Assembly: GCF_038396675.1 (NCBI RefSeq)
Contig: NC_088933.1
Location: 15,240,001 to 15,304,000 of the forward strand
From: Hydra vulgaris
Lineage: Eukaryota > Cnidaria > Hydrozoa > Anthoathecata > Hydridae
Reading direction: 5' to 3'
Length of the DNA stretch: 64,000 nt
How positions within the stretch are numbered: position 1 is the first letter of the stretch; each line of letters starts with the position of its first letter. Of this stretch, positions 1 to 11,614 are shown in pieces. The notes beneath the pieces were generated by a model. That model was not told the origin of the DNA. It was given only the letters and a program-made list of their open reading frames with translations, and did not search any database. Position numbers and translations under genes: made by a program.

Positions 1-7
1 CTTTGAG

Positions 8-205
8 TTAAGCTAACGACAAGTTTACATTAAAAATTTGTTCGATAACGACCCTTTTTTTTTTCCGATTTACTATTTGAGGCAAATCTACATGATCCCA
101 AACAAATGACTTACATGCTCTAAATTTTCTTTTTTCCCTCAAAATGGGAAAGTTTATGTTGTTCAAGTTATGTTCACTATTTAACTCTTGTTCATTGAAA
201 GACAT
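8..205 (-). pseudogene. Possible BED-finger fragment of a hAT-type transposase
   Basis: An open frame of 65 codons runs to the left edge of the window. It contains the string KSFVWDHVD followed by a basic stretch NRKKKRV. This resembles the start of a BED zinc finger, where an aromatic W-x-H/F core precedes the first cysteines, as in the N-terminus of many hAT transposases. The expected CxxC and H residues are not in the visible part and may have been lost or lie in another frame. No catalytic part is present. It could equally be chance coding; the call rests on one short motif. Confidence 0.25.
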
Positions 206-344
206 TTTTAGTATATCTTATGAAAGTCTAGGTTTATTTATAAAAATTTACTAACTGAAACATATCAATAATTATTATAATAATTAGTATTTTAGTTACC
301 TAGCTAATCGTACGTATTTGATTCATAAAACGTATTTAAATATT

Positions 345-865
345 TTTAATATGCCGCGTTTCGTAAGTGTTTTTCCGTAATGAAGTTGTTTCGCAAGTTT
401 CAGTGCGAAAGAGTTTCGTTTCGAAAGAAATTTGGTTTTTTATCATTATTTCAAAAAATAAAACCTTAAAATGTTCATATGTTGCAATACTGAAAATAAA
501 ATTTTATTATTAAACATTTTGGTATATAAAAAATTTAATTTTTACAATTATATCAGTTTGGCCAACAAAATTTTGTTTTGAGCTATTTCGCTAAACGAAA
601 CGTCGTTTAGCGAAATAGCTCATTTCGCAAGTGCGACTTCCGTAAGCCCTATTTTCGTATGTTGCAAAATAGTTTTGTTTCGTAATTCAACTTGCGGAAG
701 ACAACATTTCGTAAGAAGCATTTGCGAAATGAACATCGGCGGTTTTTTTTGTTTCGTAAAATTCGGTACGAAAAAAGAAAATTCCTTATTCTCAATATCC
801 TTCCGAAAGAATTTTATTTTTCCGGAATTGTACGAAACATTCCGGTTAACAACTCTAATATAAAC
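345..865. repeat. CpG-rich cluster of TTTCGYAAG-like motifs
   Basis: In otherwise CpG-poor AT-rich DNA this 520-bp stretch holds roughly sixteen variants of TTTCG(T/C)AAG, TTCCGTAAG and their reverse complements (for example near 356, 388, 623, 640, 677, 706 and 752). It also includes a strong palindrome at 580-621. The three overlapping short frames here are by-products of the repeats, not genes. Clustered short motifs like this are often subterminal transposase-binding arrays of DNA elements; that role is inferred. Confidence 0.6.
580..621. repeat. 19-bp perfect palindrome with 4-nt loop
   Basis: The arm GAGCTATTTCGCTAAACGA (580-598) is followed by AACG and its exact reverse complement at 603-621. 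It lies inside the TTTCG cluster and shares its motif. Confidence 0.9.
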
Positions 866-1079
866 TGTCCTTGGTGTGCATGATGTCAAAGAAATATGGA
901 AATTAAAATTAAAAAAAAAAGAATTATATTCTTTACCCTTTTATTTTAATTTTAACAGTAAGTTAAAGTGACCCCTAAAGTAATGGCCACTTTTGCCACC
1001 TAAAAGCAATATAACTACATCAACTGATTTTCATAGGGGGTATATGATCATCTCTTCCGGCTTCAAATAAATGTTGTAT

Positions 1080-2318
1080 GACAGAATCAATAACAAGAGA
1101 ACCATTCCACAGTGACATCTTCATTTGTAAATATTCTTTTAAAAAGTTTATCTATCACCTTTTTACAATCGGGTTGGTAAAATCTAGTTTTTCTGAAGCC
1201 TGCCTTCATACTTTCACAACCAGCTTGTTCGATATTTTTATGAGATATTAAAGCAATGCTGGAAACTGGTCATTTGGAAGAGAAGGAGTTTTACGACCTT
1301 TGCCACTTTCCTTTCAAGTTGTTATTTTTTTCCCATTAAGGTTTCATTGTTCGAAAATATGCAACATCCAATTGCCGCATTAAATGTGTGTAGTTAAGTG
1401 GAATCGCAATAAACCTGATGTTGTTTTTTTCACACAAGGACAGTAAATATGTATTTATATGTGACGACAAATTGTCTCCAATTAGAAAATGTTTTCCAGA
1501 TGTTTTTTTTAGATTAGGCAACAATAAAGATTCAAAACTGTAAATCTAAAAAATAACTGAAGTCAAACCATCTACTCTTTGAACGGTTACAACGTGCTCC
1601 TTTAAGTCCATTTTCTGTCCAAGTTGTCTACATCGAATCTGGTTTGTATACAATATATGAAGAAAGGATTCTGCATTATTACAACACATCAAAGATGTAG
1701 CAGATTTTGTTGATTTAATTTTCCTCTCAGGATATTTTTTTCCTCGTATTGTTATTAATAGTTTATTACCAGGGTCATTGGTTAAACTAGTTTCGTCTTA
1801 ATTCCAAATGTTTGATGGAGGGGGGTTAGCTAGGTCAGGAGTAATATTATCAAAATAATTACTAATAATAACAGTGTATACATCTGCCTTATTATTTTTT
1901 AATGTAACTTGCAAATCTAACATTTAATAGTTTATTTCGCTAAAAGAAAGATTTTACTCATTCAACACCAGGCATATTTCTTGAAAATTGTTTAATAAAA
2001 ATTCCTTTACAGTCTGCATAAGACTTTACAACACTGCGTAAATTATAACAGTCAACTGGGAATTTAAAAGAAAACATAATCATGGCATAGTTTGAAAAAA
2101 TTTGCTTCTTCAATTTCTCAAAACATTGTGTGACGGACAGTTTTGTATTTTGTAATCCTTTAAGTTGATTCTTTATTGTTGATAGAGGAATTTTAAAGGT
2201 CAAGCTCTGTTTGTGTTAAGTTACCACGTCTTACTCCTTTTAAAAGTTGGGTTAATATTTACTGCGTGCGTGAATTATAACCACGACTCCCAGCAACACG
2301 TTTAAATGTTCTTGGCAT
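1080..2318 (-). pseudogene. pogo/Jerky-like (DDE_1) transposase, broken
   Basis: Cut-and-paste transposase of the Tc1/mariner superfamily (pogo/Tigger/Jerky branch). The start at 2318 reads MPRTFKRVAGSRGYNSRTQ, the usual N-terminus of psq-type helix-turn-helix proteins. A stop, an LTQLLKGVRRGNLTQTE segment and a frameshift into IPLSTIKNQLKG follow. Downstream are FPVDCYNLRSVVKSYADCKG, the first catalytic motif DETSLTNDPG (near 1795, preceded by an in-frame stop), LIGDNLSSH (second D) and QLDVAYFRTMKP (third acidic residue region). A C-terminal ESMKAGFRKT...PDCKKVIDKL follows to about 1100. The order matches the family end to end, so a nearly full-length copy decayed by point changes. GTGACCCC/GGCCACC-rich segments at 968-1002 and 2482-2515 may mark the ends. 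Confident as family, certain as pseudogene. Confidence 0.8.
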
Positions 2319-2798
2319 GTTTTTGTCTTAACATAAAAATGATCTTTTATTAGTATTTTATACTATAAATAAAAATTGAAAATTTAATCAATAGTTTATA
2401 TTTATAGACCACACTTTTTGAAAAAATAATTCAAAAATATAACATTTAAAACAAAACAATTATATTTTTTCACTTAGTTTCAGGTCACCCCAAGTTGTGA
2501 CCGAGGCCACCCCATAAATTTTAGTTAAAAAAAATTTCCTTATTAGAAGTGTTATAAATTTGGCAAATATTATACAATATTCATCCTATATAAATTTACA
2601 ATTAGTTATACATCCTAACCCACTCAATTATTAAAAGCAGTTTCAACCAACTCACAAATTTGCAGCATATAAATTTAACAATTTTTGTAGAAAAAAAGTT
2701 GTATAAATAGTTCCGCAAACTGCATTTAATCTAAGTAATAAATAAACAGAGAAACTTCACTTTCGTGATAAACTTAAATTTTTTTATAAATACCAAAA

Positions 2799-3301
2799 GG
2801 CCGGATGAATAAAAAAAGCAATTGCTTTCATTCAGTAATTAGTCAGCTTTACGTAAATAAAGACTTGAAAAAGTTTTTATTAAACTTTTACTCGCGTAAA
2901 GTTGAACAATTACGAAGCGCTTTAATTACAAAGTGGAGTAAATTGCTCAGATATATTATAGATAATAAATTAAATTAAAATAGATAATAATTTAGTTTTA
3001 CATAAATAAAAATTTGAGCTAGTTGCTAGTAGGGGTAGTGAAAAGGTCTCAAAAATTATATATAAAAAAGAAAAGTTTCTTTATCTATTAAAAAACCTAA
3101 AGGAAAAAACATTATAACATCCAAAGTTCGTGTTTAGACATTATACGCTGATAAAATTATACTGTTTTCAAATAAAAAATTTCAAATAATTTGTAAATCG
3201 CCTTAACTACACAAAGTGGCTTATATTTTACTCACGTAAAGTTGAATAATTACTTTAAAAACGCAAAGTAAAAGAAATCGCTTTTTTTTATTCACCCGGC
3301 C
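2799..3301. mobile_element. MITE copy 1 (GGCCGGRTGAAT ends)
   Basis: It begins GGCCGGATGAATAAAA and ends TTTTATTCACCCGGCC, so the tips are inverted repeats. The subterminal blocks AGTCAGCTTTACGTAAATA and TTTACTCACGTAAAGTTGA are also inverted with respect to each other. A second, shorter copy with the same tips and blocks lies at 46857-47089. It has no coding capacity. This copy is about 270 bp longer than the other, probably through central expansion or insertion. Confidence 0.75.
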
Positions 3302-3532
3302 AATTACTTATATAAAACAAAAATTAAAGCTCGGATTTTAATCACCAAAATAAAATGGTCTACTTTATATTCAATGCTAAATCAAAGACATTTTAATTGC
3401 GCAAAACTTATAAATCAAGCCTAAAAATGACGGGGAGGGATTTCCGAAATTTCTTTTCTGCACAATATAAATAAGACAAGAGTAGTTTTTTCCACTTATT
3501 AATCAAAACCATTTAACAGTCATCTTCAGTTG

Positions 3533-3914
3533 GGGTTTAAATAAACTTTAGTTATATATACAAATATTACACGGTAATACAATAAAAGTTACAATTTTAT
3601 TATTTACGACAAAATAAGGCAATAGCAAAAAAAAAAAAAAAAATGAATAGTTATTAAATTTTTTAATAAAAGGTTTAATAACGTCTAATATATTGGTAAC
3701 TATTATAAGAAAAGTGATAAAACAAAATATTACTTTTCATATAATAGTTACCATTTCATTAGTCGTTAACCTTTTGTTAAAGAAGTTAATAACTATTCAA
3801 TTGTTTTTTTTTGCTACTGCGTATTTTGCTGTAATTAATAAAAAATTGTAATTTATATTTTATTACCATATAATATTTGTATATATAATTTATTAAGTTA
3901 TTATTTTTAAACCC
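3533..3914. mobile_element. Palindromic MITE-like element (GGGTTTAAA ends)
   Basis: Two imperfect inverted arms of about 180 bp face each other around a centre near 3725. The left arm starts GGGTTTAAATAA and the right arm ends TTATTTTTAAACCC. Matching internal blocks include the A-tract/T-tract pair (3629-3645 and 3803-3812) and GTAACTATTATA/TATAATAGTTAC. It is noncoding. Confidence 0.6.
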
Positions 3915-4489
3915 TTAAAGGACGGATGGGTATTTTACCACAGAAGAGTTTATTTTTAATTACCACATCAACAATTTTTGTCTATTAAAACTGCCACTTC
4001 AGAACATCTTTTATTATCATTTAAGGACGTTTTTAGTGTAAAACTATTTTGTTTTACTAAAAAAGTCACAATAATATTGATAGTTGAAATTTTAGTTACA
4101 TTAAAGACGTAAATGATAAAATTTGCATGGGGTATAAAAATAGCCCACGCAAATTTTATCATTTTTTATCAATGTAAAATTTTTTAGTTAGTAAATTAAT
4201 AAATATAAATTATGTTAGGTTTAGCACCTGCTTTTGTTTAAGTTATTTTTTAATAGGTATGGGGTACTACTTATCTCTTTTATGAGTAAATTATACCATA
4301 AATCCATTTTATATAAAATCACTGTTACAACAATTGAGTGCTCATGTTGCATATGTTTTATTTTTTTATCAAAAATACTTATACTATTGATACAAAATAG
4401 TAATACCTAAAATATTTGTTAGATATTTTTCACATATTTTGTTTGAAAAACACTGAAATTATTTTTTTACAATAAATATAATTTATATA
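3915..4489. other. Noncoding stretch before the piggyBac remnant
   Basis: AT-rich DNA without a credible gene. It contains a 15-bp inverted repeat at 4112-4126/4149-4163 (AATGATAAAATTTGC and its complement). The minus-strand frame across it is low-complexity and not recognised. The stretch may include the 5' non-coding end of the piggyBac-like element, but no TTAA-flanked terminal repeat could be defined. Confidence 0.4.
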
Positions 4490-6045
4490 ATGTCGCCCAA
4501 AAAAAATACTGCAATCGAGGCTAATAATATTATTTTTGGTTTAAATTAATTATCTTCAAATGATAATTCAGCTGAAGAAAACCTTACAGACGATGAAGAA
4601 GATAATTACAGCTGACGATGAATATGATGCTATCTTCTGAGAAAAAAGTAATGAAGAAGTTGTTCAGGAAAATCACAAGGTGTGCAGCTCAGGTTTTCGG
4701 TCAAAGTGTGGATACTGCCTTTAAACTTTTTATGACACCAGAAGTTATTATAATTATTGTCAACTGTTCTTATGCTGAAACTCTTAAAATAAGACTAGAA
4801 AAATGAGTTGACGCGACAGCAAATGAGCTTTATGAGTTCTTCTCCTTGCTAGAGTGTTCCATTCTAAAAACCAAAGCATAAAAGAGCTTTGAAGTAGATG
4901 GCATACAAACATTTTTGGCTTCAATGCAAAGAGATCGATTTGTTGACTTTCAACGATGCATTCGATTTGATGAAAGAGAAAAAGGAAATAAAACGGTTTA
5001 TTGACAAACTTGCACCTTTAAGAAATGTAATGGAAATTTTTATTAATAAATGTAAGAGAAACTACAATCCAAGTGTATATCTTACTGTTGATGAGCAACT
5101 AATTACATTTAGGGGACATTGTACATTTAAGATGTTTATATCTTCTAAGCCAGGTCAGAATGGGACGCAGATAAGGATATTAAGTGATGCTGAAACCTCT
5201 TATTTCATAAACTTGCAACCTTATGTTGGTAGAGTAAATGGAGTACGTTATGTTGGTACACGAATGGTTCTTGAACTAACTGATCACTTAAATGGAAGTG
5301 GTAGACACATAACAGCTAATAGTTTTTTAAAAACATTCATCTTGCACGTTCATTGCCAGGACGTAAAATGATATACACTGGCGCCATTAAAAAAAATAAA
5401 GGAGATATATCAAATAAGTTATTGCCAGCCTTACATTGACCAGTTTACTCTAGCATTTCTGGTTTTCAAAATGACTCTACTATAGTTTCTTAAGTACTTA
5501 AGAGAAAAAAAGCTGCAATATTATCAACCTTCCATCACAGTAATAAGATTGACCATAATGAACCAAAAAAAACAATATAATGTTCTAAATTACAACAAAT
5601 ACAAACGTGGAGTTGACCCGTTCGATCAGGTTGTCTGGTACTACTCAAGTCGCCGAAAGAGTAAAACATTTACAATGTTTTGTAATATTTTGGATATTGC
5701 AGCATACAATGCTTTGATTTTATTCTTTTTAATTCCAAATTATAAAAACGGGACTTTTCATTGAAGAAGAGAATTTTTTTAAAAATTATCAAAAATTCTA
5801 ATTAAAAAATTTGATGCAAATGACAATCTTCTACAAATAGCTGCAAATAATTATCTTTGCCAAGTAGTTGCACAAAATAACCTAATAAATCAAAGTCAAC
5901 CAATTCAAGAGCAGCATATAGAATGATGCTATATGTGTCCTCGTGTTCATGACAAAAAAACCTGTCTGCAATGTGCATCATGTAGCCATTTTGTTTGCAA
6001 GACTCATAAAAAATTTTTTTGCAATAGCCTCAACTTGGTCCCCTC
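4490..6045 (+). pseudogene. piggyBac-like transposase, broken
   Basis: DDD transposase of the piggyBac superfamily (TTAA target). The start at 4490 gives MSPKKN and an acidic N-terminus with stops. The frame then shifts: TAFKLFMTPEVI (4700s) and MQRDRFVDFQRCIRFDE (4920s) are in different frames. The core at 4898-5371 reads DKLAPLRNVMEIF, YLTVDEQLITFRGHC, FISSKPGQNGTQI, LSDAETSYFINLQPYVG and TRMVLELTDHLNGSGRHIT. YNKYKRGVDPFDQ and DIAAYNALILF follow (5590-5735). The C-terminal cysteine finger (5924-6026) is intact: CYMCPRV, CLQCASC, FVCKTH, FFC. At least three frameshifts and several stops make it a dead copy. The order of blocks matches the full family length, so this was an autonomous element. 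Confidence 0.85.
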
Positions 6046-6058
6046 AAATTGAGAGAGC

Positions 6059-6108
6059 GGGGGTTATTCTTTACATGATCTTTATGATCATGTAAAGAAT
6101 AACCCCCC

Positions 6109-6109
<1 letters not shown>
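6059..6109. repeat. Near-perfect palindrome next to (TA)n
   Basis: GGGTTATTCTTTACATGATC (6061-6080) is repeated inverted at 6086-6109 with a 5-nt spacer and one length difference in the G run. It directly follows the piggyBac finger and directly precedes the (TA)n tract. Confidence 0.85.

Positions 6110-6192
<83 letters not shown>
6110..6192. repeat. (TA)n microsatellite
   Basis: About 80 bp of alternating TA with few interruptions. It lies between the piggyBac pseudogene and the truncated start of the LINE. It generates a spurious Tyr-Ile frame on the minus strand. Confidence 0.95.
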
Positions 6193-6202
<10 letters not shown>

Positions 6203-6221
6203 ACAAGTATATATATAACCA

Positions 6222-8051
6222 GTGTATATATATAACCACTATACTAACCAGTTAATAAAGTTTAAAAACAATTCACAAAAAACATGGCGTTTAAATGACG
6301 TCATTTGTAAAAAAAGTATAAATTGTAACAGCCTTCCGAAAATACTCATTATAAATAACAGCGAAATTGTTAATGAATCTTTAATTGCTCAATCGTTTAA
6401 TCATGCATTTGTTAATTCAGGCGTAAATTTAGCATCAAAAATTAAAGTTAATAAATCTGATTTTAAATCATACCTAACCGCTAATAATGCCATAATGGAA
6501 AGTAATAAATTAACGGAAAAAGAATTATTAAATGCTGCCTCTAATTTAAAACCAAACAAAGGTCTAGGCGTTGACGATGTTTGCAGTAATGTAATAATAA
6601 AATCAATTTCTCATTTAAAATCTCCGCTCATGCATATTTTTACTTTGTCTCTTGAACAAGGAATCTTTCCTGATAAACTTAAACTTGCAAGGGTAGTACC
6701 AGTCTTTAAATCTGGAGATGATACCAGCATTTCCAATTACAGACCAATCTCAATACTACCACGTCTTTCAAAACTATTAGAATACACTATGCATCATAGA
6801 CTATTTACTTTTCTTGAAAATAACAACCTTTTTTATAGTAAACAATTTGGATTTAAAAAAAGTCATTCCACAGATCAAGCAATTATTCATCTTGTTCAAA
6901 ATATTTTTAAGGCTTTTGATGGAAATAAATATACGTTAGGTGTATTTATTGATCTTAGCAAAGCGTTTGACACTGTTGATCATTATATTCTATTAAATAA
7001 ACTAGAAAATTACGGGAAGCACTCAAATTTTAAATGGTTTCAAAGCTATTTGTCAAATAGGAAATTCATTTAGCTGCGGAAAAACTGATAATATGAATAT
7101 AAAATGTGGTGCTCCACAAGGGTCAATTTTAGGACCACTCTTATTTTTAATTTATATTAATGATTTAAGCAAATCTTGTAAGTTACTAGACACTATTTTG
7201 TTTGCGGATAATACAAATTTGTTTCACGCTTTTCACGATATTAAAATGTTGATTAATTCAGTAAAAACATGAAACTCATAAAACTCACAGAATAGCTTAG
7301 TGCAAATAAATTATCAATTAATTTAGATAAAACAAAATATTCTTTTTTCCATCGCTTTCATGAACGCGATAAAATCCATTTAGAATTTCCAAAACTTTAT
7401 ATTGGCAGTCAATTTATAAAAAGAAAACAATCATTAAAATTTTTAGGAGTACTCCTTGACGAAAACGTTACTTGGACAAATCATATACATTATCTTGAAA
7501 GTAAAATCTCAAGAAATATTGGCCTACTTTATAAATCAAGGCCATTTTTAAATCAAACTAGTTTAAAATTGTTGTATTTTTCCTTTATTCATAGTTATCT
7601 GAACTACGCAAAGATTGCTTGGTGTAGCACAAATATAAACAAAATTAAAAATCTTTTTAATAAACAAAAACATGCAATGAGAATAATATGTAATGTTGGC
7701 CGTTTTACTCACTCCAAAGAACTATTTATAATGCTGAATATACTCAATGTCTACCAAATAAATATTTTTCATCTTTTAATTTTCATGTATAAAGTTAATA
7801 AAAGAACAACACTAAACATTTTTAATTCGTTATTCAAAAAAAATAAACATAGATACTTAACCATATACTCAAACAACACCTATATTCAGCCCAAAAATTT
7901 TAATGCCACAACTGAGTTTTCATTATCCATTAGAGGACCAAAAGTATGGAATAAAATCCTTTCTAATAAACTTGAAACCCTTGACGAATTTAAAGTAAAA
8001 TTGAAGCAAATGCTCCTAGTTAGTGATGGAGTGCTTGACTTTTTCGGGTGA
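6222..8051 (+). pseudogene. CR1/Jockey-like LINE reverse transcriptase, 5'-truncated
   Basis: Reverse transcriptase of a non-LTR retrotransposon. The copy starts in the linker between endonuclease and RT (KTWRLNDVI), so the endonuclease is missing, which is typical 5' truncation. RT blocks follow in order: VVPVFKSGDDTSISNYRPIS, FGFKKSHSTDQAI, GVFIDLSKAFDTVDH (fingers/palm, first catalytic D), a +1 shift near 7070, GAPQGSILGPLLF and FADNTNLF. The catalytic FADD is therefore FADN, an inactivating change. After a stop-bearing gap (7272-7300, W to TAG) come INLDKTKY, SLKFLGVLLDENVTW and the conserved C-terminal domain ending GPKVWNKILSNK. Two frameshifts, one stop and the active-site change make this copy inactive. 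Confidence 0.88.
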
Positions 8052-8675
8052 CACAGATAAATTTTTTCAATTTAGTTTAAAGTTTATCTTTGTCAACCTT
8101 TTTATGGATTTGGTTCAAGCATGCTTAAGTACATAAAAATTATTTTTAATTGGAAAGGTTCAATTTCTTCTCAATTCTGTGTTTTATAAATAATTTTAGT
8201 ATTTAATCTTAATTAATTAAAAAAAAAAAAAAAAAAAGTTGTTTAAAACCTTTTTTTTTAATTTTATTTTTTATTGCAAGTTTTACTTTGTGCAAGTTTA
8301 TATTAATCTCTATATACTTGTTTATTTAGTATTTATTTCTAGGAATTTGTTATTTTACTTTTTATTGATTATTTTATTACTAAATAAGAATTTTTTTTTT
8401 TTTAATTTTTAAATTTTGTTTTTTTTTTTTTTTAAAAAAAAATTCTTTATGACCCTGTAACTTTTTGTTTTTGTTTTATCCTTTTAAAAATAAAGTCTTT
8501 TTTTATATATATTGGTAACATTTATATATTTTATACGAAATTATTTATTTTTTTACGAAATCATTCTCGGGGTTTGGTAATAAGACAAATTGGGTCTTCT
8601 TCGTGACCCGGCCATCTGTATATTAAAAATATTTGTTGTATTTATATTTTTATATGGCAAAAAATGGAGAGAGAG

Positions 8676-8678
<3 letters not shown>
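8052..8678 (+). other. LINE 3' untranslated region and A/T-rich tail
   Basis: No reading frame. It contains homopolymer A and T runs (8221-8239, 8391-8430) and AATAAA near 8490. These fit the 3' UTR and end of the preceding LINE. The last 150 bases (CGGGGTTTGG, GTGACCCGGCC) are unlike the rest and may belong to another fragment. Confidence 0.45.

Positions 8679-8767
<89 letters not shown>
8679..8767. repeat. (TA)n microsatellite flanking element A
   Basis: Nearly pure TA repeat ending exactly where the terminal inverted repeat of element A begins. A matching tract abuts the other end at 12388. Confidence 0.95.
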
Positions 8768-8768
<1 letters not shown>

Positions 8769-8770
<2 letters not shown>

Positions 8771-9138
8771 GGGTAGTCATTTTGAGGGAATTTTTGAAAA
8801 CGAAGTACATATCCAGCTAAAGTTGGAGCAAATATGCTAAAACTTAGTCAAAAAATTTTTTAGGTCAATCGGGTGACTTTTAAGTCCTCCTCAAGACTGA
8901 AGTTGTTAAGAAATTGTTCTTCAAAAAAGAAAAAATAGGGTGTGTTTAGGGTGTTTGAGGGGGATTTAAATGAAAAAATTATTTCCATTTTTTTTTGTTT
9001 GTTTGTTATTTGTTATCTATATTTTCATTTTAAAAGGGTATGTCATCATTTTTTTTTATATATTCTCGGTTAAAACGATATTTAAGAAATCAAAAAATGA
9101 AAAGTTTAAGTTACGCAAGTGGTTATGAAATCAGCAAA
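8769..9138 (+). repeat. Left TIR of element A
   Basis: Pairs inverted with 12038-12386. Shared blocks include GTCAATCGGGTGACTTTTAAG, TTTTAAAAGGGTATGTCATC and TTAAAACGATAT, with scattered substitutions and small indels. The divergence suggests an old insertion. Confidence 0.9.
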
Positions 9139-9281
9139 TTATGTTATCAACCAAAAAAACTAACTCTTTTGAACTAAACAAGTAATTTACCATTTAATAA
9201 AAACCTTTACAAATACTATCAAGACAAAAATTATGCATTAATTGAAATAAGTATTTTAAAATGAACAACAATTTCCTAAGT

Positions 9282-11614
9282 CTATAATTTCCTCTTCTTT
9301 AGTTTAGAGAGTGACATCAGGCTTTCTGATAGTTTTTTTGTTGCAATATTACTTTTTCCCACACCAAAAACTTTGAAAGTTGACCTTACTTTGTCGACGG
9401 TTAAAAGTCTGTTCTGCTTGTCATCTTCATTTTCGTATCTTTGCACAAACTGCTGCATCATTCCAATTGCTCGCTCAGAATGATCATTGACAACAATTAA
9501 CATTTTGGCAAAGTTTTTAAAATTCTTAAACGAAGACTGGGTGTGCCAATATTGGGGTAAAAGTGACAACCAGTCTCTCACTCTCTGATTATCCAACCCT
9601 ATCATTGAAAAAAATTAAATATGAAAACTCATTAACCAAAAGAGAGAGAGTTGGTACCTTCATATTATTTATGATATTAATCTCGTCTATTCGTTCTTTG
9701 CTTCTATGTTTAAAAAAATCTGGATCCGGCATTTGAAAGGAAAGCAAAGCATCTGCAATGGCTGTTTTTTTATCCATAGAAATATTTTTATCCAAAAGAG
9801 CCAAGGGAATAATTGTTGAATCAAGATAACATGTATGCTTATAAAGAGATGCTAACACAGCGTCTACTGCCTCCGGATTGGAGCAAACTTTCTTATACTC
9901 ATTCATCTGAAAGATTGCATCAAGATCAGACGCAGGAGATTGAATTGTTTTATGTGCTTGAAGGTACCACCTTGTGTAAAAATATACTATGAACTCGCAG
10001 ATGAGTTTTAAATCTTCGCGAAGATTATCATTTTCTTGCACAAATGTCAGTTGCTTGCACAAAAGCTGAAGTTTAAGATAGTATAAACTCTTGCCTAAAA
10101 ACCTAGCATGATGAACAGCTCCAGTTTTCTTTAGCTTGAAATGTGCAGAAGGGGATAAATACTGCATGGTTAGTTCAGCCAACTCTCTTCGGTCATTCCT
10201 CATATTGTGTTTTTTAGTAATATAGGTCTCACAGTAATCTAAAGTTTTCCTTGCAGCTTCCTTCAAAACTGTTCCTTCAACGGTTTTCCAATCAAAAGAG
10301 GTCAGGTTATTTTTGTCGTATTTGAATTTAGGGTTTTCAAACATATGTTTGAACTTTACGAATAAGGGATTTTCAGGCCCTACGCTATTCTCTTTTATCA
10401 CTGCTTCACAGAAATGAACCATTCTAAGCTCAATGATATGATGCCTACATGCTAGTAGAAGAAGGTATATGTCTACCTCTTTTGCAATCCTAATAAGTGA
10501 TCCTTTCTTAGAACCAGGTACTCCAAGAAGATGCGACACCCCCTCAATATTAAAGAGCACAGCTAATCTTTCATTCTTCAATCTTTTTTCCTGATTCGTT
10601 TCAAACAAAGTCTTTCCGTCAAAATGAATTATACAGGGATAACGGCTTTTTTCCAAGGCCTTCTTTATATCTAATTTAGCAATTTCTGCAGTATCCTTAG
10701 CAGTTTTTTTCATCTTCCTTAATGCAGTTGAAGCACTGGCTTTGCATTTTGCGATATCAAATCCACAATCTTGAAGAATTGCTCCAGTTACTTTTTGTAA
10801 GACATTCAGGGAGATATCATTTGCTGTAGCTATGATAGATACATTTCCATAAAAAATATTCATAGGGACTTTGGCAGTAATGTTACAATCATCTGCTCTT
10901 CTATGATGCCAAACTTCGGGTTCAAATTCTGAATCAGAATCAGCGCTAGTGTCAGTGAAACTCAAGTCTAATTCTGAGGTAGCGTCAATCTTAGGAGATT
11001 CGTCTTCTAGCCTTGTCCTCTTCCTCACACCTTCAGAAACCTAAAATTTACTTTAACATGGTATATGTGTATTAACAAATAATGTATGTTAAATTAGCAA
11101 ATTTTAATAAAAAGGTCAAATTAACCCACTAAAAACAACATAAAACCTTTTTGCTAAATTTTCTATCTTCTGATCCCAAACTAAAATGTCTCGGTCCTTC
11201 CTGGTCTTCCAAAAAAGTTAAATCATCGTGTTTATCTTTATCTGAGCGTTTTTTATCCTTCCTAATTTGGTTCTTTAAATCTGTAGAACCAATCCAAAAC
11301 AGCTTTTTCAAAAATGAAATAAACTCCCCTTAATTAACCTTGTCTCTAGCTGATCCTCTGTATTTATTTCTACTCAAATCTGAATACTTCTTGTCCATCT
11401 TCATTAGGTTCTTGATAATATTTTTATCTGACATTACTTGAAATCCCGCTTTAAGCCATGGTCTTTTAATTAAGCCTAAAATGCATTCACAATCATCTAC
11501 TTCATATCTCTTGTAACCCTGAATCTTGTTAGGAGGGCATGATAAAATTTTTGATTTCTTAACATTATGAGGAAGAAGTGATCTTCGGTAGGCAATGTGT
11601 TGAAGAATATCCAT
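9282..11614 (-). pseudogene. Spliced C/DxxH-type transposase of element A, internally deleted
   Basis: Exon 1 (11614-11339) ends SARDK before a GT. Exon 2 (about 11297-11147) carries FLEDQEGPRHFSLGSED. Its AAG|GT donor and the TTTTAG|GTTTCTGAAGG acceptor at 11040 join in phase 0, giving exon 3 (11040-9658). Exon 4 (about 9598-9282) is basic-ended (SKLKKRKL). Exon 3 has an acidic, Ser-rich start, then IIHFDGKTL (likely first catalytic D, near 10617), SHLLGVPGSKKG, and LLLLACRHHIIEL with the C-x-x-H motif (10437-10450). In relatives as I remember them a segment with FDTTASNTG lies between GVPGSKKG and ACRHH. Here it is missing, so about 35-40 codons seem deleted and the second catalytic acid is lost. 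The reading frame survives the deletion. The last junction is not in phase as read. Confidence 0.7.

Noticed and set aside
968..2515. GTGACCCC/GGCCACC segments as clean TIRs of the first pogo element
   Set aside because: The two segments resemble each other more in direct than in inverted orientation, so they are mentioned only as possible ends.
4112..4163. Dyad considered as a transcription terminator
   Set aside because: The region is eukaryotic noncoding DNA with no gene ending there. It is recorded only as an inverted repeat.
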